Source of the DNA: Vampirovibrionales bacterium
Lineage (GTDB): Bacteria > Cyanobacteriota > Vampirovibrionia > Vampirovibrionales > JAGQHJ01
Reading direction: 5' to 3'
DNA length: 29,842 bases
NCBI GenBank assembly: GCA_025451145.1
Contig: JANWKX010000099.1
Location: 1-29,842 of the forward strand
A program made the translations under genes and the position numbers. The notes under the pieces are model-generated. The model saw nothing but the letters and a program-made list of their open reading frames with translations. It ran no database searches and was not told the DNA's origin. Positions 14,585-22,493 of this stretch are shown piece after piece. Each line of letters opens with the position of its first letter. The stretch's first letter is position 1.

Positions 14585-15853
14585 ATGCAACCTGTTGCAC
14601 TTAGACCCAATGTCGTGGCAATGGCCGCAAACCGCTTACAAAAAAAGTCTCAACCTGTCCGGTTTGGAGGAGATACGCCAACTCCAAAAGCCCAACCTGA
14701 TGCGCTTCCGGATCCCAGGACAACTTTTGTTCCCGGACTCGCAGGAATCGTTGCTGGCGTCAGCTCAGTCGCCGAAGTGGATCCCAATCTGCATAGCCTG
14801 ATTTATCGTGGTTATGATATTCGGGATTTGGTTGCCAATAACGCCAGTTTTGAAGAGGTTTCCTATCTGCTTCTCAATGGAAAATTGCCCAATAAATCAG
14901 AATTGGGCCAATTCGAGCAAAAACTCAGAAGCCAACGCGATTTACCGACTCCCGTCCTGAACGCGATGCTCAATCACACACTGCCTGACAACAGTGATGA
15001 GATGGATGTCCTAAGAACCTATGTTTCCATGCTGGGTCCCCACGATCCCGATGCCGGAAAAAACGATCCGGCGGCCAACCAGGAAAAAGCCATCCGTTTA
15101 ATTGCGAAAATCCCCACGATCATCGCAGCTTCCTATCGGATTTCTCATCACCAAAAACCCATCAAGCCGGATCCCAGCCTGAATCAAGCCGAAAACTTTC
15201 TGTATATGCTGACAGGCCAAAAGCCGGATCCGCTGACCGCGCAAGTTTTTAATGCCACCATGCTGCTTTATGCAGAGCATGGCTTTAATGCGTCCACCTT
15301 CTCATCTCGTGTGACCGCCTCTACGCAATCCGACCTGTACTCAGCCATCACTTCGGCTATCGGCACGTTGAAGGGGCCACTTCATGGCGGCGCCAATCAG
15401 GAAGTCATGCGGATGCTTCTTGATATTGGCTCTGTCAATAATGTGGATGCCTGGATTGATAACGCGCTGGCGCAAGGCAAGCCGATTATGGGCATTGGGC
15501 ACGCGCTTTATAAAAACGGAGATACCCGCGCGCCCATCCTGAAAAAAATGGCGGAGCAACTCAGTCGCCAACATAACGACATGAAGTGGTATGACATGGC
15601 TGATGCCATTGAGAAAAAGATGATGGCGGCAAAACATCTTTATCCTAACGTTGATTTTCATATGGCTTATCTTTACTACCTGATGGGGATTCCCATTGAG
15701 CTTTATACCCCACTTTTTGCGGCCGCTCGTGTGGTTGGATGGTCAGCCCATGCCATGGAGCAACTATCTTTAGGAAAGAAAAGCCTTATCAGGCCTAATT
15801 CGCTCTATGATGGCCCTAGAGGACAACAGTATATTCCTGTTGACCAACGATAA
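14585..15853 (+). CDS. gltA: Citrate synthase
   Basis: Condenses acetyl-CoA and oxaloacetate to citrate, feeding the TCA cycle or glutamate synthesis. Catalytic residues are in place: His232 (LLYAEHGFNAST), His267 (GPLHGGAN), His306 (GIGHALYK) and Asp357 (NVDFHMAYLYY), with Arg382 and Arg403 for substrate carboxylates. The catalytic body starts near PGLAGIVAGVSSVAEV (residue 50), as in the short type II enzymes. The preceding 45 or so residues are an unusual basic, Pro/Thr-rich extension containing RFGG. The extended start is supported by GGGAGGT seven bases before the ATG. It forms its own unit. Confidence 0.95.
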   Translation: MQPVALRPNVVAMAANRLQKKSQPVRFGGDTPTPKAQPDALPDPRTTFVPGLAGIVAGVSSVAEVDPNLHSLIYRGYDIRDLVANNASFEEVSYLLLNGKLPNKSELGQFEQKLRSQRDLPTPVLNAMLNHTLPDNSDEMDVLRTYVSMLGPHDPDAGKNDPAANQEKAIRLIAKIPTIIAASYRISHHQKPIKPDPSLNQAENFLYMLTGQKPDPLTAQVFNATMLLYAEHGFNASTFSSRVTASTQSDLYSAITSAIGTLKGPLHGGANQEVMRMLLDIGSVNNVDAWIDNALAQGKPIMGIGHALYKNGDTRAPILKKMAEQLSRQHNDMKWYDMADAIEKKMMAAKHLYPNVDFHMAYLYYLMGIPIELYTPLFAAARVVGWSAHAMEQLSLGKKSLIRPNSLYDGPRGQQYIPVDQR

Positions 15854-15994
15854 CGCGAATTCATAAATCCGGTATTCTGATGTTCCCTATCTTATAGAGG
15901 ATCACATAGGATCATAAGGAATTTTTGAGTTCGATCAAAATCGATGGACAAGGATTTTATCCAATTCATTGCGTTGTTTCAGTGAAATTTTAGG

Positions 15995-16020
15995 CAATGC
16001 GGTCTTGACGCATTGATCTT
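15995..16020 (+). terminator. Weak terminator after citrate synthase
   Basis: CAATGCG (15995-16001) pairs with CGCATTG (16009-16015) around a 7-base loop and is followed by ATCTTTTA. The stem is good but the T-run is interrupted. It lies 140 bases past the gene. Confidence 0.4.
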
Positions 16021-16079
16021 TTATGCTGAAGTCTTTGGAATAGCGTCGACTTCTAGACAATTTATCATTGAATAGGCCT

Positions 16080-16104
16080 GATAGTAGCCGTATCTGCTAC
16101 TATC
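16080..16104 (+). repeat. Hairpin in the leader of the processing protease gene
   Basis: GATAGTAG (16080-16087) is complementary to CTACTATC (16097-16104) with a 9-base loop and no T-run. It lies 74 bases before the protease start. Nothing else is recognised in the 324-base gap apart from this and the hairpin at 15995. Confidence 0.4.
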
Positions 16105-16177
16105 TGAAGAACCTAATGGGGTTTATACTGTCGAAATAAATGATCGATGCCAGAAGGGGAGGGCCATCATAAAGATT

Positions 16178-17515
16178 ATGGGCATTAAAAAATGGATGAC
16201 CTTGAGCTTTATAAAAGCGTTCGGCCTGATTTTTCTGCTGTTTGGCGTAGTGCTCACGCCGGTTTCATTTGCGAATGATGCGCCGCAGAATCTTTACGAT
16301 CAGGTCTGGCAACTGATTCGCAAGGAGTATGTCGATCCAAAAACCAATGGTCAGGATTGGCTCATATGGCGACATCGTTATGACAGGGCGATGGCGAATA
16401 AAAGTGATTCCTACGAGGCCATTAAAACCATGCTAGCCAGTCTCAATGATCGGTACACACGGCTGTTACCACCTGATGAGTTTTCAGAGGAAAAAAGCTC
16501 GATTAAATCAACGCTTTATGGCATCGGGGTTGTGATCGGTCCTGAAAAAAATGATCTGGTCATCATTTCACCCATCGAAGGTTCACCTGCCGATAAAGCC
16601 GGTTTAAAAGCCCACGATCGCATCCTGAAAATCAATGGCCAAAGCACCCAAGGGATGACGATCCAGGATGCCTCTCAGCAGATCCGTGGGAAAAAAGGGA
16701 CTCAGGTTAAATTATTGGTCAAACGGGACAATCTCCCCCCAAAAGTCTATGCCGTTATGCGTGATGAAATTAAAATCAAGTCTGTCTCAGTCAATCCACC
16801 TTTACCGATTAAATCCAATATCGGCTACATTCGCCTGAATTCATTTTTAAGCCAAAATGCCAGTATTGAAGTCAAAAAAGCCCTCGAAAAAGAAGGCAAA
16901 AAGCAAGGATACATTCTAGACCTCAGGGACAACCCTGGCGGACTCCTAATTAATGCCGCCATTATCGCCAATTACTTTTATGATCAAGGGGATATTGTCA
17001 GCACAGTCGATAGAGACGGCTATGAGGAGACCATTACTGCCGGTCCCGGGTTCCTGGTAACCCATAAACCTCTGGTGGTTTTGATTAATGGCGGCAGCGC
17101 AAGCGCAAGTGAAATCTTAAGCGGGGCGTTACGAGATAACAACCGGGCAATCCTGGTGGGTGAAAAAAGCTATGGTAAAGGACTAGTCCAGGAAATTAAT
17201 CCTCTATCCGGCGGTGCGGGCGTGAATATTACCACGGCAAAATATTTAACGCCGGATGGAACCGATATCAACAAGATAGGGATTTTACCGGATATCCAGG
17301 TTAAAATGCCTGACGAAGGATATGGCCAGGCCCATGGTGCGAAACAGGATGCCGATCCACAATTGGTCACGGCCGAAGCGGTTTTAGAACAGATGATTGC
17401 AGGAAAATCCACGCAATACCTTCAAAGCAGAAGTTTGATTCAAAAGGGAAACAATTATCAGTATCCAAACTTAAAGAACGAGGCAAACAGTACCAATAGC
17501 GTCCGTAGTCAATAA
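16178..17515 (+). CDS. ctpA: Carboxy-terminal processing protease (S41 family)
   Basis: Exported serine protease of the Prc/CtpA type, 445 residues. An N-terminal signal or anchor (KAFGLIFLLFGVVLTPVSFAN, about residues 13-33) directs it to the periplasm. A PDZ domain covers about residues 112-195 (GIGVVI, SPIEGSPADKAGLKAHDRIL). The catalytic domain holds YILDLRDNPGG (245-255), the nucleophile Ser309 in GGSASASE and the general base Lys334 in SYGKGLVQ, 25 residues apart as in the family. GGGGAGGG lies 14 bases before the ATG, which is unusually far. The 3' end runs into a terminator inside the convergent kinase gene. Confidence 0.93.
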   Translation: MGIKKWMTLSFIKAFGLIFLLFGVVLTPVSFANDAPQNLYDQVWQLIRKEYVDPKTNGQDWLIWRHRYDRAMANKSDSYEAIKTMLASLNDRYTRLLPPDEFSEEKSSIKSTLYGIGVVIGPEKNDLVIISPIEGSPADKAGLKAHDRILKINGQSTQGMTIQDASQQIRGKKGTQVKLLVKRDNLPPKVYAVMRDEIKIKSVSVNPPLPIKSNIGYIRLNSFLSQNASIEVKKALEKEGKKQGYILDLRDNPGGLLINAAIIANYFYDQGDIVSTVDRDGYEETITAGPGFLVTHKPLVVLINGGSASASEILSGALRDNNRAILVGEKSYGKGLVQEINPLSGGAGVNITTAKYLTPDGTDINKIGILPDIQVKMPDEGYGQAHGAKQDADPQLVTAEAVLEQMIAGKSTQYLQSRSLIQKGNNYQYPNLKNEANSTNSVRSQ

Positions 17516-17530
17516 AATAGAATAAAGGAC

Positions 17531-19057
17531 CTATTGAGCAACCGCTTTGGCTCTCTCTTCGGTTGCGCAAGGGCTTTTTTCAGTTTGAAGCGGCAAGGTG
17601 AAATAAAACCGGCTTCCTTTACCCAGGGTACTTTCAACTTCAATATGGCCATTATGGGCTTCTACAATCTGCCTGGCAAGATACAAGCTAAGACCGGTTC
17701 CGACTTGACGAAACTTTTTAGCCACGCCGCTGTATCGATTAAACAAGACCTTCAGCATTTCCGGCTCAATGCCACGGCCTGTGTCTTCCACGCTCACTTG
17801 AATCTCTTTTCCGACAATCTTCGTCGAAACCTGAATGGTCGCCCCTTCCGAAGAGAAAAATATCGCATTGCGCAGCAAACTATCAAGAACTCGGCGGATT
17901 TCAGTCATATCCATACAGATCCGAGGCAGATTGTTGGCCAGATTCAAGACCACTTTCTGGTTTTTCTCTCGGTACTGTTCGGCAATATCAACCTCAACAA
18001 TCGACTGAATCAGTTGATTCAGATCAGCTATTTGGAAGTTCAACTCGACTCGATGATCTTCGTATCGGTAAATCGCAAGTAAACTGTCCACCATTCGCTG
18101 CATAAACCGGTTGGACTGAAGCACCTCATTTAAAATACCCTGCTGTTGCGATGTAATCGGCCCAAAGTTACCGGCTAAAAATAATTCAAGTACTTGTGTC
18201 GCCGCCCGGATAGGCGTGTTAAGGTCATGGGTTAAGGTCGAAACGAAAATTTCCCGGCGACGTTGAACTATTTGATGCTCCGTAATATCCTCCCCGGAGC
18301 TTAAAACCACGACGCCATCGTTATCCGAACGAATCCGAAAATCATGCCAAGAGATCAATTTTTCAACGCCGTCAGAGGATAAAACCCAGTATTCATATTC
18401 AGGAGGAGTATCGTTTCGGCGAGATAAGAAACCAGAATATACAGACTTGAAAGACGCCCGATCTTGAGGCGCAACAAATGTCTCAACCCAGTTTTTACCA
18501 ATAATCTCATCCCTGGGATAATTTAAGATGGCAGCACCATTCGTATTGATAAGGCATACATTGAAATCGGTATCCAACCCCAGAATAATGCCGCTGGAAA
18601 CATCCAAATAATATTCTGCTGTTTCCCGTTCCTGGGCAAGAGATGCCTTTAAGGCTTCATAACGAAAATCTTGGGTAACAGCCGAAAGTAAACATGAGCC
18701 ATCACGGGGCATAAACAGCACATTTTCCCCAAGTTCCTTTAATTTTCGTTTCAAATCAGGCAATGAGTCTTGATTTTCAAGGAACACCATAGAAACATTG
18801 GGTTGAGTCTCCTTCATATCCTGAAGCATCCCGATCAATGTTAAATCGATTGCTTGAAAAGCCAGATCCCAGATAACCAGATCCGGCAAAATCTCTTGAA
18901 AAATCGTTTTGAAAACGTCAACTTTGTTAATCGACCGAATGTTCGGTGAAATGTTTAAATCCTTAGCAAACCCTGCAGTGAGTTTTTGCTGAATCTCATC
19001 GCTTGACTCAAAAATCAGAATATGAGGTAACATTCTCAAAAGATTTAGACTCCTCAT
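17531..19057 (-). CDS. Hybrid-type sensor histidine kinase (degenerate receiver, PAS, HisKA, HATPase)
   Basis: A cytosolic signalling kinase of 508 residues with no membrane segment. Residues 10-130 resemble a receiver domain: LPHILIFESSDE, then LPDLVIWDL with Asp64 as possible acceptor. The conserved lysine region reads FMPRDG, with Arg for Lys, so phospho-signalling is doubtful. A PAS domain follows (about 145-260, ending SSGEDITEHQ), then HisKA with His277 in STLTHDLNTP, and an ATPase with Asn397 (LLRNAIFF), Asp425 (EDTGRGI) and GTGLSLYLARQIV. M1 lacks a ribosome site. GAGGAG lies just inside, so a TTG at 19039 or the ATG at 19033 may be the true start. No cognate regulator is adjacent. 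Confidence 0.9.
   Translation of the reverse strand: MRSLNLLRMLPHILIFESSDEIQQKLTAGFAKDLNISPNIRSINKVDVFKTIFQEILPDLVIWDLAFQAIDLTLIGMLQDMKETQPNVSMVFLENQDSLPDLKRKLKELGENVLFMPRDGSCLLSAVTQDFRYEALKASLAQERETAEYYLDVSSGIILGLDTDFNVCLINTNGAAILNYPRDEIIGKNWVETFVAPQDRASFKSVYSGFLSRRNDTPPEYEYWVLSSDGVEKLISWHDFRIRSDNDGVVVLSSGEDITEHQIVQRRREIFVSTLTHDLNTPIRAATQVLELFLAGNFGPITSQQQGILNEVLQSNRFMQRMVDSLLAIYRYEDHRVELNFQIADLNQLIQSIVEVDIAEQYREKNQKVVLNLANNLPRICMDMTEIRRVLDSLLRNAIFFSSEGATIQVSTKIVGKEIQVSVEDTGRGIEPEMLKVLFNRYSGVAKKFRQVGTGLSLYLARQIVEAHNGHIEVESTLGKGSRFYFTLPLQTEKSPCATEERAKAVAQ
17534..17580 (+). terminator. Terminator of the protease gene embedded in the kinase 3' coding end
   Basis: GCAACCG (17538-17544) pairs with CGGTTGC (17560-17566). 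Flanking TTG/CAA extends the stem to about ten pairs with one mismatch. After four bases comes TTTTTT (17575-17580). It lies 20-65 bases past the protease stop, overlapping the last codons of the kinase on the other strand. Confidence 0.5.
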
Positions 19058-19123
19058 CTGAAATAGTTTAACATAGAACGATTCACCACAAAATCGTCAC
19101 AAGTCTTTGTATAGGGTGTTCAT

Positions 19124-19129
19124 ATTGTA
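19124..19129 (-). promoter_or_regulatory. Candidate -10 element of the histidine kinase gene
   Basis: TACAAT on the minus strand (5 of 6), with TTGTTG 18 bases upstream as a poor -35, lies 67 bases before the kinase start. Confidence 0.3.
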
Positions 19130-19186
19130 GTGCTAACACAAGTGACCCAACAACCTTTATCACATTTATGAAACCATAAACGATAC

Positions 19187-19325
19187 AACATGGCATGTTA
19201 GATTTAATAACCAGCTTTTCTGAAAACTCAAATTTTGATCATGACAATTATACCTAAAACCGAAGATTTTTCGAGCGACGGATCAAAAGCGTCATTCCTC
19301 ACATTCGATTTTATTCGAATATGAG
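19187..19325. promoter_or_regulatory. Palindromes upstream of the histidine kinase
   Basis: AACATG-G-CATGTT (19187-19199) is a perfect odd palindrome. CTCACATTCGA (19298-19308) pairs with TCGAATATGAG (19315-19325) with one mismatch. The 360-base gap between the kinase and the gene at 19418 has no supported ORF. These could be operators or the tail structure of the upstream gene; neither has a T-run. Confidence 0.35.
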
Positions 19326-19417
19326 AGAATTGTGAGCCAAACAAAAGCATAATTTTTTTTGAAATATGTAAATAATTACGCTCTGATAGAGTAGTTCTAC
19401 TTGGCGGAAAAACCCCG

Positions 19418-19873
19418 CTAAAGGTATTTCAACAGCAACTCGTACTCTTCTTGACGTTGCTGAATCACCTGTTTCAAATCTTCTAAAATGGACTTAGGCT
19501 GATTCTCGAGGGATGCGAAATAAAACAGTTGGCTAATCTGTGAAAGGCGAAAAGCGGAGAACCGAAGCAATAAAGGCCCTAACGGTTGCCCTTCATAAAT
19601 AAATGAAACCTCCTGTTGCAGAAATAATTTTGCTTGATCCTCGAGATCCCGGTGCAATTCTGACAACGCGATAAAATTTTGAACGGATTCCAACTCTCCT
19701 AAGGAGCCACCTTCAGCGGTAAATTGAATATAGGCAGATGCCAGGACTTTTGCGTATTGTCCGGTATGAACCTCTTTTGATGGGGATTTCACAAAACCAG
19801 GCGTTTCTTTTTCTACGCTGTCCAGGGACAAAATCAAATCTTCCGATTGTAGCTCCAAATCCGTGTTGGTCAT
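19418..19873 (-). CDS. Uncharacterised helical acidic protein
   Basis: A 151-residue soluble protein that I do not recognise. It has no signal peptide, membrane segment or cysteine. The N-terminal 35 residues look disordered and acidic (DLELQSEDLILSLDSVEKET). From about residue 37 it is predicted mostly helical, with YAKVLASAYIQFTAEGGSL, LSELHRDLEDQAKLFLQQ and a C-terminal LEDLKQVIQQRQEEYELLLK coiled-coil-like helix. AGGAG seven bases before the ATG and a TATAAT promoter element make it a real gene. It is transcribed toward the histidine kinase with 360 bases between, so a functional link is possible but unproven. Confidence 0.65.
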   Translation of the reverse strand: MTNTDLELQSEDLILSLDSVEKETPGFVKSPSKEVHTGQYAKVLASAYIQFTAEGGSLGELESVQNFIALSELHRDLEDQAKLFLQQEVSFIYEGQPLGPLLLRFSAFRLSQISQLFYFASLENQPKSILEDLKQVIQQRQEEYELLLKYL

Positions 19874-19902
19874 TATGCCGCTCCTTAGATTTGTATATAG
19901 CC

Positions 19903-19908
19903 ATTATA
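19903..19908 (-). promoter_or_regulatory. -10 element of the gene at 19418-19873
   Basis: TATAAT on the minus strand, 30 bases before the start codon; the -35 region is not consensus. The inverted repeat at 19934-19957 sits just upstream of where the -35 would be. Confidence 0.5.
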
Positions 19909-19933
19909 GAGGTTTTAAAACTACTTTTCCCGA

Positions 19934-19957
19934 AATTTTGCTAGTTTAAGCAAAATT
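19934..19957. promoter_or_regulatory. Inverted repeat between divergent genes
   Basis: AATTTTGC (19934-19941) and GCAAAATT (19950-19957) are perfect complements around an 8-base spacer. The repeat sits between the promoter of the 19418 gene and the FruK-type gene, and touches the palindrome at 19958. Operator-like by position and symmetry. Confidence 0.45.
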
Positions 19958-19968
19958 GAAACGTTTCT
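19957..19968 (+). promoter_or_regulatory. LacI/Cra-type operator-like palindrome
   Basis: TGAAACGTTTCT contains the perfect 10-bp palindrome GAAACGTTTC with a central CG. The E. coli Cra (FruR) operator core is TGAAACGTTTCA, which controls fruBKA. Here it lies about 220 bases upstream of a FruK-type gene. The match and context are suggestive; the regulator is not in the window. Confidence 0.45.
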
Positions 19969-20142
19969 TAACCAAAAAGCCACTTCACCCAAACCATTAG
20001 GGCCTCAACTTGACGAAATTGATCAAAACAGACCTGGATCATGAGAAATTTGTTTCAAATTCATCCCGGGGTAACCTTCCTCTAAAAAAATTCTTAAACC
20101 TTATTGAATCGCTTGAGGGTTTTTGACGGACATGGATTCAGG

Positions 20143-20148
20143 TAAAAT
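20143..20148 (+). promoter_or_regulatory. -10 element of the FruK-type gene
   Basis: TAAAAT (5 of 6) lies 41 bases before the ATG at 20190. A TTGACG 14 bases upstream is slightly too close to be an ideal -35. The remainder of the 316-base gap holds only the palindromes listed separately. Confidence 0.4.
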
Positions 20149-20189
20149 GCAGGAGTCAGTGAGATCACAAGGCTTGGAAAATACCGCTC

Positions 20190-21131
20190 ATGATTATTAC
20201 ATTAACCCTTAACCCCTCTATTGATTATATTATGCAGGTGCCCTTTCTCAGGCTGGAAGATACCTTGCGTGCCCAGAACGCTTTTTTTCAGGCGGGCGGA
20301 AAAGGCATCAATGTCAGTCGGGTATTGACCCGCCTGGACGTTGAAAATACCGCATGGGCCTTTGCGGGCGGCAACACCGGAGGATGGCTTGAAACCATAT
20401 TAAAAGAAGAGAGCGTTCACTTTGATTTTATTGAAACCAAAGCCTCAACCCGAATTAATTCCATTATTACGGAGTTGAGCACCCATAAACAGCTTAGAGT
20501 GAGTGCCCCGGGCGGATTGCTGAAAGATGGCGAAGAAGATTTGATGATGGCGAAAATCCAATCCATCCCCAAGGAAGTTCAGTGGTTTTCTCTGGGCGGC
20601 AGCCTGTTGCCTGGATTAACCACCAGTTGTATGCGTAAAATTATTGAACGGGTAAAAGCACAAGGCATTCCCTGCATTTTGGATGCAGATGGGGATGTCT
20701 TAAAAGAAGGCCTGCAAGCAAAACCCTATATGATTAAACCCAATCAGTTTGAATTGGAGCGGCTTTTCGGTAAACCTATCGCCAATCAAAACGATATCAT
20801 CGAAGCCGGTCAATCCCTGATTAAGCAAGGCCTGGTTGAAGTGGTGGTCACCTCTTTGGGAAAAGAAGGGGCCTATTTAATCAGTAAAGATCATGTCTTT
20901 ATGGCAAAAGCGCCCGATGTCCCCGTACTGAGCAAGGTTGGCGCTGGCGATTCCATGGTTGCCGGTATGATTAAAGGCCTACTGGCGCATGCCGATTTAG
21001 CCGATGTCTTAAAGATGGGAATCGCTGCCGGTACGGCTGCCGTGATGACTCCGGCAAATGAACTTTGCCAGGCAGAAGGCTTTAATCAGATCCTGCCGCT
21101 CGTCCATGTCCAGGAACTCTGCCTACGTTAA
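20190..21131 (+). CDS. fruK: 1-phosphofructokinase family sugar-phosphate kinase
   Basis: PfkB-superfamily kinase of 313 residues. The start MIITLTLNPSIDY and GGKGINVSRVL (36-46) are typical of FruK/LacC enzymes. TRINSIITE (88-96) is the substrate loop, MIKPNQFELERLFG (181-194) follows, and the anion-hole motif GAGDSMVAG has catalytic Asp254. The likely reaction is fructose-1-phosphate to fructose-1,6-bisphosphate; tagatose-6-phosphate or fructose-6-phosphate kinase activity is also possible. No fructose PTS gene is adjacent. The ribosome site is weak (GGAAAA, 12 bases away). Its TAA stop overlaps the glgC stop in a shared TTAA. The symbol is tentative between fruK and pfkB. Confidence 0.85.
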   Translation: MIITLTLNPSIDYIMQVPFLRLEDTLRAQNAFFQAGGKGINVSRVLTRLDVENTAWAFAGGNTGGWLETILKEESVHFDFIETKASTRINSIITELSTHKQLRVSAPGGLLKDGEEDLMMAKIQSIPKEVQWFSLGGSLLPGLTTSCMRKIIERVKAQGIPCILDADGDVLKEGLQAKPYMIKPNQFELERLFGKPIANQNDIIEAGQSLIKQGLVEVVVTSLGKEGAYLISKDHVFMAKAPDVPVLSKVGAGDSMVAGMIKGLLAHADLADVLKMGIAAGTAAVMTPANELCQAEGFNQILPLVHVQELCLR

Positions 21132-22372
21132 GTTACCAGCTCTCGGGCTTTGATTTTGGTGTCTTTGGCCAAGACCGTAATGCCACCGGGAGAGACATAA
21201 AAACCCCTGGCCCGATCCTCTTCCGGATCAAACCCAATCTGGGCATGAGGCGGAATATCGACGCCCTTATCAATAATGGCGCGTCGAATCTTCGCATGGC
21301 GCCCTACATTCACGCCATGCATTAAGATAGAATCCTCAATCTCTGAAAAACTATTGATTCTCACATAAGGCGATAAGACGCAGCGATTTAATCGGCCACC
21401 ACTGATGATACAGCCATCACACACCAAGGAATCCGTGGCGTATCCGCGGCGATCCTCATCGGCAAAAACATACTTCGCAGGCGGCGCTTGATAAGAATAG
21501 GTTCGAATCGGCCATTTGGGATTATATAAGTTAAAAACAGGCGAAACAGAGACCAAATCCATATTGGATTCCCAATAGGCGTCAATATTCCCGACATCAC
21601 GCCAATAGCCCCGTTCCTGAGGCTCCATACCCTCATAGTGATTTTGATCGAAGTCATAAACATACACCTGACGATGCGGGTACATGGATAAAATAATGTT
21701 TTTACCGAAATCATGGCTGGAGTTTTCATTCTCCGCATCGGCCACCACTTCTTCCACCATCACCCGCCGATTAAAAATGTAATTGCCCATGGAAGCCAAG
21801 GCCCATCCTGGTCTGCCAGGAATTTCTTTGGGGTGCCGTGGCTTTTCCTGCCAACCTATCACCCGATAATCCGAGTCAATCTCAATCACACCGAATTCTG
21901 TGGCCTCTTCTACCGGAACCGGAATGGCAGCAATGGTTAAATCAGCTTCTTTTTCCTGATGAAACGCCAACATTTGGCGAATATCCATTTTATAAATATG
22001 ATCGCCCCCAAAGACCGCCACAAATTCGGGGTTTTCATCATTAATCAAATTCAAATTCTGATAGATCGCATCCGCGGTGCCTTGATACCAAGCCCCACCG
22101 GTTCTCATTTGAGCCGGAATCAAATCAATGTATTGGTGATACATGGGGGTCATGGGCCAGGCCCGGGTAATATGCTTGTTCAAGGAATCCGACTTAAACT
22201 GGGTCAGGACATTAATCTTAAAGATATCCGAATTGACAAAGTTATTCAGGACAAAATCGATAATTCTGTATTTGCCGCCAAAGGGAACCGCAGGTTTCGC
22301 GCGATCCCTGGTCAAGGGATAAAGGCGTCTGCCTTCTCCTCCGGCCAAAATCATTCCAAGAACATTCTTCAT
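21128..22372 (-). CDS. glgC: Glucose-1-phosphate adenylyltransferase
   Basis: Makes ADP-glucose for glycogen synthesis. The protein has 414 residues: an N-terminal nucleotidyltransferase domain with GGEGRRLYPLT (11-21), RAKPAVPFGGKYRIIDF (24-40), WYQGTADAI (95-103), the catalytic aspartate in GGDHIYKMD (122-130) and EKP (176-178). A C-terminal left-handed beta-helix follows (CIISGGRLNRCVLSPYVRI, ILMHGVNVGRHAKIRRAIID). The WALASMGNYIF segment resembles proteobacterial homotetrameric enzymes more than plant/cyanobacterial ones. The ribosome site GGGAG is in a small hairpin. It is convergent with the FruK-type gene. Confidence 0.95.
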   Translation of the reverse strand: MKNVLGMILAGGEGRRLYPLTRDRAKPAVPFGGKYRIIDFVLNNFVNSDIFKINVLTQFKSDSLNKHITRAWPMTPMYHQYIDLIPAQMRTGGAWYQGTADAIYQNLNLINDENPEFVAVFGGDHIYKMDIRQMLAFHQEKEADLTIAAIPVPVEEATEFGVIEIDSDYRVIGWQEKPRHPKEIPGRPGWALASMGNYIFNRRVMVEEVVADAENENSSHDFGKNIILSMYPHRQVYVYDFDQNHYEGMEPQERGYWRDVGNIDAYWESNMDLVSVSPVFNLYNPKWPIRTYSYQAPPAKYVFADEDRRGYATDSLVCDGCIISGGRLNRCVLSPYVRINSFSEIEDSILMHGVNVGRHAKIRRAIIDKGVDIPPHAQIGFDPEEDRARGFYVSPGGITVLAKDTKIKARELVT

Positions 22373-22382
22373 TCAGAAATCT

Positions 22383-22395
22383 CTCCCTAAGGGAG
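22383..22395 (-). promoter_or_regulatory. Hairpin covering the glgC ribosome-binding site
   Basis: On the minus strand CTCCC-TTA-GGGAG forms a 5-bp stem with a 3-base loop, and the GGGAG arm is the only good Shine-Dalgarno, about ten bases before the glgC ATG. Pairing would hide the site. The stem is short, so this is only a possibility. Confidence 0.3.
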
Positions 22396-22493
22396 GCAGT
22401 CAAGGCAACCTCTCTGATTGAACCATTTTAACGGAAACCATCTCGGTTAAAAACATTGTGTCAGATTTTTTTATATTATTCTATAAAACTTTA

